A stretch of DNA of 50,999 nucleotides, taken from assembly GCF_947494025.1 (NCBI RefSeq), contig NZ_CANLTQ010000021.1, forward strand, positions 1-50,999, in the 5' to 3' direction. Below are positions 42,470 through 50,999 of the stretch, piece by piece. Source of the stretch: an uncultured Jannaschia sp. (GTDB taxonomy: Bacteria; Pseudomonadota; Alphaproteobacteria; Rhodobacterales; Rhodobacteraceae). The translations under genes and the position numbers were made by a program. Position 1 is the first letter of the stretch. The number at the start of each line of letters is the position of its first letter. The notes under the pieces were generated by a model. The model was not told the origin of the DNA. It did no database searches and worked only from the letters and a program-made list of their open reading frames with translations.

Positions 42470-43021
42470 ATGTTGGATAACGAAGTCGAAATCGGATCCG
42501 ATCCTTCCCTTCTCCTCGTCGACGACGACGAGGCGTTCCTGCGGCGGCTGGAGCGCGCGATGCAGAAGCGCGGGTTCGCCGTCGAAGGCGCGCAATCGGT
42601 CGCGGAGGGCATCGCGAAGGCCACGGCGCGACCCCCGGCCTATGCGGTGATCGACCTTCGTTTGCAGGACGGCAATGGCCTCGACGTGGTGGAACGCCTG
42701 CGCGAGAAGCGCCCGGATGCGCGGATCGTGGTGCTGACCGGCTACGGTGCGATCGCGACCGCGGTGGCCGCGGTCAAGATCGGGGCGACCGACTACCTGT
42801 CGAAGCCCGCCGACGCCAACGACATCACCACGGCGCTGCTGAACCGCGAGGAGCGACTACCGCCGCCGCCGGAGAATCCGATGTCGGCCGACCGGGTCCG
42901 CTGGGAGCACATCCAGCGGGTCTTCGAGCTTTGCGACCGCAACGTGTCCGAGACGGCGCGACGGCTCAGCATGCATCGGCGCACGTTGCAGCGGATCCTC
43001 GCGAAACGCTCTCCGCGTTGA
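42470..43021 (+). CDS. regA: Response regulator RegA/PrrA/ActR
   Basis: 183 residues from ATG 42470 (MLDNEVEIGSDPSLLLVDDD), preceded by GGAGAG; an ATG 12 codons upstream is less likely. The receiver has the acidic pocket VDDDE, phospho-Asp D62 in VIDLRLQDGNG and Lys in DYLSKPADAND. The four-proline linker PPPPENPMSADRVRW and Fis-type HTH NVSETARRLSMHRRTLQRIL are hallmarks of RegA. In Rhodobacter the divergent operon is senC(prrC)-regA; here no senC lies between the pair. The regA stop overlaps a downstream TTG start. Confidence 0.96.
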   Translation: MLDNEVEIGSDPSLLLVDDDEAFLRRLERAMQKRGFAVEGAQSVAEGIAKATARPPAYAVIDLRLQDGNGLDVVERLREKRPDARIVVLTGYGAIATAVAAVKIGATDYLSKPADANDITTALLNREERLPPPPENPMSADRVRWEHIQRVFELCDRNVSETARRLSMHRRTLQRILAKRSPR

Positions 43022-43350
43022 AGGGAACCTGGGTCCCGCTCGCGCTGTCGCTGACCGCGTGTCAGGCTTCGCTCGCCCCTGATCCGCCCGAGCGCGGGCT
43101 CCTGCTCGTTCCCGGACCGAACGGGCTCGACGTCGTCGGATCGGGCGGGCTCGAGATCGGGTTCGGGCGGGACCGGTCCGGCGTGCTCGAAAGCGTCGCG
43201 CGTGTCGAGGGGCGGGAGTCGCGGCCGGCGGCCTGCGGTTCGGGACGGGAAGCCTACGCGACGCGGGGGGGTCTGCGCCTCGTATTCGAGGGCGACACCT
43301 TCGTGGGCTGGGAAGGCCCGCAAGGCGCGGCCGGACGCGGCTGCGGCTGA
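43018..43350 (+). CDS. Putative lipoprotein, 110 aa, TTG start
   Basis: The frame opens with TTG at 43018, overlapping the regA stop (TTGA). It encodes LKGTWVPLALSLTACQ, a short lipoprotein signal with lipobox LTAC. The mature part includes LLVPGPNGLDVVGSGGLEIG, GRDRSGVLESVARVEG and FVGWEGPQG. A small family with a GLEIGFGR-type block and ending near FxGW occurs in Rhodobacterales, as far as I recall, without known function. The atypical start and overlap imply translation coupled to regA. Confidence is limited by the TTG. Confidence 0.55.
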   Translation: MKGTWVPLALSLTACQASLAPDPPERGLLLVPGPNGLDVVGSGGLEIGFGRDRSGVLESVARVEGRESRPAACGSGREAYATRGGLRLVFEGDTFVGWEGPQGAAGRGCG

Positions 43351-43352
43351 GG

Positions 43353-43790
43353 TCACAGTCGGTAGAACAGGATCGTCTGGTCGGTCGCGGACGTCCTATG
43401 GCCCGGCCGTTCCTCGAACCCTCGTGACCTGTAATAGATGAACGCGCCGCCATTCGCGGCCGGAAGCCGCGCTTCGATCCAGCGGAACCCCCGGTTCCGC
43501 GCAGCCTCGAGGGTCGCTTGAAAGAGGGACGAGCCGATCGCCAGATCGTTCCGTCCGGTCGGAACGAAGGTGGCGATCTCGCAGGTGTCCGGTCGTGATG
43601 CCGCCCGCCCGGCCCACTGGAAGCCTACGATCTCGGTTCCGATTTCGGCCAAGAACCACAGATCCCCCTCCGCGAGCCAGTTGCGCAGGTACGGCGCGAC
43701 GGACAGGGCGGGGCGGGCGAGGCGTTCCACGATGGCCGCCATCGCGCCCGCATCGAAGGGTCGGGCCGGCCGGGTTTCGATGCGGATCAC
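43353..43790 (-). CDS. GNAT family N-acetyltransferase
   Basis: 145 residues. GNAT pattern: MIRIETRPARPFDAGAMAAI at the N-terminus, GFQWAGRA (beta4), EIATFVPTGRNDLAIGSSLF as acetyl-CoA loop with a Q/R-x-x-G-x-G/A variant, then RWIEARLP and YYRSRGFEERP. Substrate unknown. It converges with the regA-lipoprotein pair (3 bp between stop codons) and is 6 bp from the HD gene, probably co-transcribed with it. Confidence 0.85.
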   Translation of the reverse strand: MIRIETRPARPFDAGAMAAIVERLARPALSVAPYLRNWLAEGDLWFLAEIGTEIVGFQWAGRAASRPDTCEIATFVPTGRNDLAIGSSLFQATLEAARNRGFRWIEARLPAANGGAFIYYRSRGFEERPGHRTSATDQTILFYRL

Positions 43791-43796
43791 GCGCGC

Positions 43797-44393
43797 TCAG
43801 ACGTCCCGCGCGGACATCAGCTCGCGGTGCCGCGCGAGAAAGGCGGCCCGGACCGTCGCCGGGGGACGGAGGGTCAGGTCGAGGCCGTCGAGAAGGCCGG
43901 CCGCGGGCCGACCGAAGAAGCGGTTCGCCTCCGCCGTCGAGAAGCCGGCGATCCGCGTCGCCTCCAGCCAGGCGGAAAGACGGTCCGCGCGTTTGATCTG
44001 CCGCTTCAGCGCCTCCGGCGTCTTTGCCCGCAGGCCGAAGCGGAGATTGATCGCCGTCTGGAGGCGTTCGTCCAGTTCCCCGTAGGACGGCCCGACCGCC
44101 GCCTTGACCGGCGAGATCATGTCCCCGATCACGTATTCGGGCGCGTCGTGCAGCAGCGCGGCGAGCCGCGCGGCGGGCGGTGCAGCCGGATCGAGACGAC
44201 CCAGCAGATGCTCGACCAGCAGCGAATGCTCGGCCACGGAATAGGGCCAGTCGCCGTGCGTCTGTCCGTTCCAGCGTGCCACGAAGGCGAGGCCGTGGGC
44301 GATATCCTCGATCTCGATGTCCACCGGGGTGGGGTCCAGCAGGTCCAGCCTGCGGCCCGAAAGCATCCGTTGCCATGCGCGCGCCTGCCTCAT
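43797..44393 (-). CDS. HD-domain phosphohydrolase (YfbR-like)
   Basis: 198 residues from ATG 44393 ([20 protein letters not shown]); a longer frame to 44483 has no support. HD metal residues are in [12 protein letters not shown] (His), [15 protein letters not shown] (His-Asp) and a distal Asp in [10 protein letters not shown]. Family members include 5'-nucleotidases acting on dNMPs. It is divergent from ahcY, with 127 bp between the starts. Confidence 0.85.
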   Translation of the reverse strand: MRQARAWQRMLSGRRLDLLDPTPVDIEIEDIAHGLAFVARWNGQTHGDWPYSVAEHSLLVEHLLGRLDPAAPPAARLAALLHDAPEYVIGDMISPVKAAVGPSYGELDERLQTAINLRFGLRAKTPEALKRQIKRADRLSAWLEATRIAGFSTAEANRFFGRPAAGLLDGLDLTLRPPATVRAAFLARHRELMSARDV

Positions 44394-44520
44394 GCCGGTT
44401 GTCCTAGCGGGCCGGCGCGACGATGCAAGCCGCACGGACCCGCGCCGTTGTGCGGGCAGGTGGCGGCTGCTAGAGCGCCGCAACGGGCTTCGGCCGGATA
44501 CACGATCAGGAGATGCCGGA

Positions 44521-45918
44521 ATGAAGGACTACGTCGTCAGGGACATTTCGCTCGCGGCCTACGGGCGCAAGGAACTGGACGTCGCCGAAACGGAGATGCC
44601 GGGCCTGATGGCGCTTCGTGAGGAATACGGCGAGAGGCAGCCCTTGAAGGGCGCGCGGATCGCCGGCTCGCTGCACATGACGATCCAGACCGCCGTCCTG
44701 ATCGAGACGCTGGTCGCGCTCGGGGCCGAAGTGCGCTGGGCGTCCTGCAACATCTTCTCCACCCAGGACCACGCGGCGGCGGCCATCGCCGAGGGCGGCA
44801 CTCCGGTCTTTGCGGTCAAGGGCGAGACGCTGGAGGAATACTGGGACTACGCCGACCGCATCTTCTTCTTCGGCGGCGAGGACGGCACCGCGAACATGAT
44901 CCTCGACGACGGGGGCGACGCGACGATGTACATCCTCCTTGGCGCCCGGGCGGAGGCGGGCGAGACCGACATCCTCGATCTGCCGACCTCGGACGAGGAG
45001 ACGGCGCTCTTCGCGCAGATCCGCAGGCGGCTCGAGGCGTCGCCCGGCTGGTTCACGAAGCAGCGCGACGCGATCCGTGGTGTTTCGGAGGAGACGACGA
45101 CGGGCGTCCATCGCCTCTACGACCTGCACAAGCGCGGTCTGCTGCCGTTTCCGGCGATCAACGTCAACGACAGCGTCACCAAGTCGAAGTTCGACAACAA
45201 GTACGGCTGCAAGGAATCGCTGGTGGATGGCATCCGCCGCGCGACCGACACGATGATGGCGGGCAAGGTCGCCGTCGTTTGCGGCTACGGCGACGTGGGC
45301 AAGGGCTCCGCCGCGTCCCTGCGCGGCGCCGGCGCGCGCGTGAAGGTGACGGAGGTCGACCCGATCTGCGCGCTGCAGGCGGCGATGGACGGGTTCGAGG
45401 TCGTCGTTCTCGAGGACGTGGTCGACAGCGCCGACATCTTCATCACCACGACCGGCAATCGCGACGTCATCCGCATCGAGCACATGCGCGAGATGAAGAA
45501 CATGGCGATCGTCGGGAACATCGGCCATTTCGACAACGAGATCCAGGTCGCCAACCTCAAGAACCACAAGTGGACGAACATCAAGGATCAGGTGGACATG
45601 ATCGAGATGCCTTCGGGCAACCGTATCATCCTCCTGTCCGAGGGGCGTCTTCTGAATCTCGGCAACGCCACCGGCCATCCGTCCTTCGTGATGAGCGCGT
45701 CCTTCACCAATCAGGTCCTGGCGCAGATCGAGCTCTGGACGAAGGGCGGGGACTACGCGCCGGGCGTCTACATCCTGCCCAAGCATCTCGACGAGAAGGT
45801 GGCGCGGCTGCATCTCGGACGGGTCGGCGTGAAGCTGACCGAGCTTCGCAAGGAGCAGGCCGACTATATCGGCGTGACCGTGGACGGCCCGTTCAAGCCC
45901 GAACACTATCGCTACTGA
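44521..45918 (+). CDS. ahcY: Adenosylhomocysteinase
   Basis: 465 residues from ATG 44521, preceded by AGGAG (GATCAGGAGATG region). It is an NAD-dependent enzyme cleaving S-adenosylhomocysteine to homocysteine and adenosine, in the methyl cycle. Motifs are [51 protein letters not shown] and the Rossmann [10 protein letters not shown]. The ~40-residue insertion after [15 protein letters not shown] is typical of bacterial/plant forms, and the C-terminus ends PEHYRY. In R. capsulatus ahcY is close to regA, and the same neighbourhood is seen here with two genes between. Confidence 0.97.
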   Translation: MKDYVVRDISLAAYGRKELDVAETEMPGLMALREEYGERQPLKGARIAGSLHMTIQTAVLIETLVALGAEVRWASCNIFSTQDHAAAAIAEGGTPVFAVKGETLEEYWDYADRIFFFGGEDGTANMILDDGGDATMYILLGARAEAGETDILDLPTSDEETALFAQIRRRLEASPGWFTKQRDAIRGVSEETTTGVHRLYDLHKRGLLPFPAINVNDSVTKSKFDNKYGCKESLVDGIRRATDTMMAGKVAVVCGYGDVGKGSAASLRGAGARVKVTEVDPICALQAAMDGFEVVVLEDVVDSADIFITTTGNRDVIRIEHMREMKNMAIVGNIGHFDNEIQVANLKNHKWTNIKDQVDMIEMPSGNRIILLSEGRLLNLGNATGHPSFVMSASFTNQVLAQIELWTKGGDYAPGVYILPKHLDEKVARLHLGRVGVKLTELRKEQADYIGVTVDGPFKPEHYRY

Positions 45919-46005
45919 GCGGCGCGAGGGCTTTCGCTGTATCGGACGCGTGCCGGTGAACATTCGGCGCCGGTATCCGGCGACGGAACGGAAAAAGGGA
46001 CGAGG

Positions 46006-46347
46006 ATGAGCAAGCGCGACGAATTGATCGGGCATTACGCCCACGAGATCCGGGGCAAGCTGGGCGACGAGCCCGACATGGATCTCCTGCGCAAGGTGAC
46101 GATCGGGTGCGGCCCCTCCATCTACAGCCGCGACAGCGCCACCGTCGCGACGAGCCAGCCGAAGGAGATGGAGGCCGTCAAGAACAACTTCCTCATCCGC
46201 AAGCTGGGCCTGTCGGACGGCCCGAAGCTGGACGAGGGGATCAATGCGGCGATCGAGAAGTACGGGCGTTCGAACACGACGAAGTACCGCGCCGTTTTCT
46301 ACTATCTCCTTGTGAAGCATTTCGGAAAGGAAAGCGTCTACGGATGA
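46006..46347 (+). CDS. DUF2853 family protein
   Basis: 113 residues, a small helical family of unknown function. Recognisable blocks are DMDLLRKVTIGCGPSIYSRD, VATSQPKEMEAVKNNFLIRKL and YRAVFYYLLVKHFGKES. ACGAGG precedes the ATG. It is 87 bp after ahcY and ends in a strong terminator, so it is either the last gene of an ahcY transcript or a single gene. Confidence 0.88.
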   Translation: MSKRDELIGHYAHEIRGKLGDEPDMDLLRKVTIGCGPSIYSRDSATVATSQPKEMEAVKNNFLIRKLGLSDGPKLDEGINAAIEKYGRSNTTKYRAVFYYLLVKHFGKESVYG

Positions 46348-46363
46348 CGCGGACAGACCGGGG

Positions 46364-46389
46364 AAAAAGGCGCCTTCGGGCGCCTTTTT
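46364..46389 (+). terminator. Intrinsic terminator after the DUF2853 gene
   Basis: AAAAAGGCGCC (46364-46374), loop TTCG, GGCGCCTTTTT (46379-46389). It is a near-ideal bidirectional terminator and isolates clpB from upstream transcription. Confidence 0.95.
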
Positions 46390-46405
46390 CGTGTCCGCCC
46401 AAGGG

Positions 46406-46433
46406 TTGCATATAAGCAACAGGCCGCCCATCT
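46406..46433 (+). promoter_or_regulatory. Candidate heat-shock (RpoH) promoter of clpB
   Basis: TTGCAT (46406-46411) and CCCATCT (46427-46433) with a 15-bp spacer resemble the sigma-32 pattern. It is placed just after the terminator and about 75 bp before clpB. The -35 match is partial. Confidence 0.35.
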
Positions 46434-46510
46434 GCGGATCCGTAGGCCCATCGAGGGACCGTGCCGATCCGGGCGGTCCGAATGCCGGGCGCTTGAGAGG
46501 AGACGGGTAC

Positions 46511-49126
<2,616 letters not shown>

Positions 49127-49144
49127 TCACGTCTCGCCTTGCGG

Positions 49145-49170
49145 GGGGCGGCCGGCCGGCCGCCCCTTTT
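49145..49170 (+). terminator. Intrinsic terminator after clpB
   Basis: GGGGCGGCC (49145-49153), loop GGCC, GGCCGCCCC (49158-49166), then TTTT. It is 18 bp past the clpB stop. Confidence 0.85.
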
Positions 49171-49392
49171 CGCTAGGGACGAATTCGTCGCCATTGACGT
49201 TCCGGTGAGGGACGCTTGCGATGCGGGAGGAGGCCGGGCACGGTGCTGGTGGCGTAGGCGGTGACGAACGCGGAAGGTTGAGTGGCGCCGTATGGAGTGG
49301 AACCGGACGCCGGGTGATGCGCGTCTGTTTCGTGACCGAGCTGAAGCGGAACGGGGCGCGCCTCAATCCGATGAACCAGACGAGGAACCGAG

Positions 49393-50289
49393 ATGTTCAA
49401 GCCCGACCTGACCCGTGCCGACGTAACACCGGAAGGTGTCTGGCTGAACCGCAGGAAGCTGATCGCTGCGCTCGGCGCGGGATCGATCGCCGGGGGGCTC
49501 GGGTTTCAGGCCGCCGCACAGGAGGCGCTGGAGCCGAACAGCTGGGAGCAGATCACCAATTACAACAACTTCTACGAGTTCGGCCTCGACAAGGAGGATC
49601 CGGCGCAAAATGCCGGCGACATGTCCGTCGATCCCTGGCGCGTGACCGTGGACGGCCTGGTCGATAATCCGGGCGATTATGCGCTCGAGGAGCTGATCGG
49701 CGACATCCCGTCGGAGGAGCGGATCTACCGGTTCCGCTGCGTCGAAGGCTGGTCGATGGTCATTCCGTGGAACGGATTCGAGTTGAACAGGCTACTTGCG
49801 AAGGTCGGCGTTCGGCCGGACGCGAAATACATCGCTTTCGAGACGGCCGTGCTGCCCGACGTCATGGAAGGCGTGCAGTTCCCGGTCCTCGACTGGCCCT
49901 ATACCGAAGGGCTGCGATTGGACGAAGCCATGCATCCCCTCACGATCATGGCGACCGGGATCTACGGGCGGCAGATCCCGAACCAGAATGGCGCGCCCAT
50001 GCGTCTGGTGGTGCCGTGGAAATACGGCTTCAAGAGCATCAAGTCGATTGTGCGGATCAGCCTCGTCGCGGAACAGCCGGTCAACACGTGGCAGAAATCG
50101 GCGCCGAGCGAATACGGGTTCTATGCCAACGTGAATCCGGAGGTCGATCACCCGCGATGGTCGCAGGCGACGGAACGCGTGATCGGCGCGGGATTCTTCG
50201 GTGGCCGCGTCGATACTCTCCCGTTCAACGGCTATGCGGACGAGGTCGCTTCGCTTTACGAGGGCTTGGACCTCCGGGAGAACTTCTGA
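49393..50289 (+). CDS. msrP: MsrP, periplasmic protein-methionine-sulfoxide reductase (molybdopterin)
   Basis: 298 residues. The twin-arginine signal [13 protein letters not shown] (R20-R21) ends near FQAAAQ. The molybdenum-ligating Cys is C116 in [15 protein letters not shown]. Other cofactor blocks are [40 protein letters not shown] and [14 protein letters not shown]. It repairs oxidised methionine in envelope proteins, with electrons from the membrane haem protein MsrQ encoded 5 bp downstream. Confidence 0.96.
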   Translation: MFKPDLTRADVTPEGVWLNRRKLIAALGAGSIAGGLGFQAAAQEALEPNSWEQITNYNNFYEFGLDKEDPAQNAGDMSVDPWRVTVDGLVDNPGDYALEELIGDIPSEERIYRFRCVEGWSMVIPWNGFELNRLLAKVGVRPDAKYIAFETAVLPDVMEGVQFPVLDWPYTEGLRLDEAMHPLTIMATGIYGRQIPNQNGAPMRLVVPWKYGFKSIKSIVRISLVAEQPVNTWQKSAPSEYGFYANVNPEVDHPRWSQATERVIGAGFFGGRVDTLPFNGYADEVASLYEGLDLRENF

Positions 50290-50293
50290 CGCT

Positions 50294-50908
50294 TTGAACG
50301 CGATTACCGCATACGGTCCCCGCATTTCGGGGTTGGCGCGGCGGGTTCCTTCCTGGATCGTCTATGCGCTCGGTTGCATCCCGGGCCTGCTGCTCCTGCA
50401 AAGGGGCATGGCGGGACAGCTCGGGATCGACCCGGTCGAAACGCTCGAGCACGAGTTCGGTATGCTGGCGTTCCAGTTCCTTCTCGGATCCCTGACGATC
50501 ACTCCGATTCTCCGGTTTGCCAGGATCAACCTGCTGAAGTTCCGGCGGGCTCTTGGATTGCTGTCGTTCGGATATCTCGTGCTGCATCTGCTGGTCTGGT
50601 TGCTTCTGGATCAGCAGTTGAGGCTGGAACTGATTGCGGAGGAGCTTTCGAAGCGACGCTATCTCATCATCGGGCTGCTGGCTTTCCTGTTGCTCGTTCC
50701 GCTGGCGGTGACGTCATGGTCGGGCGCGGTCCGCCGCATGGGGGCGAAGAATTGGGTGCGGCTGCACAGGTCGGTCTACATCGCGACCATCCTCGGGGGA
50801 GTGCATTACATCATGCAGGAGAAGGTATGGGCGACCGAGCCGCTCATCTACCTCGGCGCGGCGATCTTGCTCGTGGGAATCAGGGCGTTCTGGCTTCGCG
50901 CCTGGTAG
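50294..50908 (+). CDS. msrQ: MsrQ, haem b membrane partner of MsrP
   Basis: 204 residues from a TTG at 50294 (LNAITAYGPRISGLARRV). The open frame starts at 50201, but that part overlaps msrP and reads as shadow. The TTG is 5 bp after the msrP stop and gives the normal family length. There are five to six membrane helices with haem-ligand candidates in ETLEHEFGMLAF, LVLHLLVWLLL and LHRSVYIATILGGVHYIMQ. It passes electrons from the quinone pool or a flavin reductase to MsrP. Confidence 0.9.
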   Translation: MNAITAYGPRISGLARRVPSWIVYALGCIPGLLLLQRGMAGQLGIDPVETLEHEFGMLAFQFLLGSLTITPILRFARINLLKFRRALGLLSFGYLVLHLLVWLLLDQQLRLELIAEELSKRRYLIIGLLAFLLLVPLAVTSWSGAVRRMGAKNWVRLHRSVYIATILGGVHYIMQEKVWATEPLIYLGAAILLVGIRAFWLRAW

Positions 50909-50999
50909 CCTGATCAGGCGTTCGTCGGTTCCACGAAATGTTTGCCACGATCGCGCGTCCTGTTCCGGTACAAACTTGCGCGGGAGGTTCGGTCTGTGG

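Noticed and set aside
44394-44520. SAH riboswitch upstream of ahcY
   Set aside because: A GAGCGCCGCAACGG stretch near 44484 recalls part of the SAH aptamer, but the matching GGCTCG half and pseudoknot partner are not found.
45919-46005. CGCCGG/CCGGCG hairpin as terminator between ahcY and the DUF2853 gene
   Set aside because: Short stem, with no T-run after it, so it was not called.

Overview
The window is high-GC DNA with gene families and gene order typical of a marine-type alphaproteobacterium of the Rhodobacterales (Roseobacter/Rhodobacter group). The indicators are a RegB/RegA redox two-component pair, a regB-PAS-tsaE-amgK-murU-addB-addA-trxA run, ahcY near regA, split YeeE/YedE sulfur transporters and a PQQ cluster. 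No genus or species can be named from the sequence alone.

Layout. 1-831 is a decayed IS5-family transposase relic followed by non-coding sequence. 832-8227 (all minus) holds a BrkB/YihY membrane protein, a complete pqqABCDE cluster with its own promoter, an endonuclease/exonuclease/phosphatase-fold protein, and a persulfide dioxygenase with two small sulfur-transport subunits. An intact tRNA-Arg(TCT) at 8329-8402 is the insertion site of a very small integrative element. 8390-18246 is that element, bounded by a 14-bp direct repeat and carrying integrase, portal, prohead protease, HK97-type capsid, large terminase, HNH nuclease, an HTH protein and several small uncharacterised genes, but no tail, lysis or adsorption gene. 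18304-30835 carries a fatty-acid desaturase, a second IS5 relic, MscS, pterin dehydratase, a FemAB-like acyltransferase, GDPD, RidA, an ABC/HlyD type I secretion pair, a class A PBP, and glnK followed by a decayed amtB. 30479-42390 (minus) is one long collinear unit, regB-PAS-tsaE-amgK-murU-addB-addA-trxA, closed by a terminator. 42470-50999 has regA, a lipoprotein, GNAT, HD hydrolase, ahcY, DUF2853, clpB and msrPQ.

The most interesting object is the ~9.84-kb element. It encodes head and packaging functions but no tails, is flanked by clean attL/attR repeats, and has four copies of a 10-bp putative integrase/excisionase site, two next to each end. Its capsid genes are fused end to end by 1-14 bp overlaps and run into the integrase gene. 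Their order (capsid, protease, portal) is the reverse of the usual portal-protease-capsid order. This fits a capsid-forming phage satellite (cf-PICI-like) that would need a helper phage for tails and lysis. That assignment is inference from gene content. A second unusual signal is a family of ~41-48-bp palindromic insertions inside the IS5 relics, two of which share sequence and show compensatory stem changes, resembling the palindromic elements known from Rickettsia.
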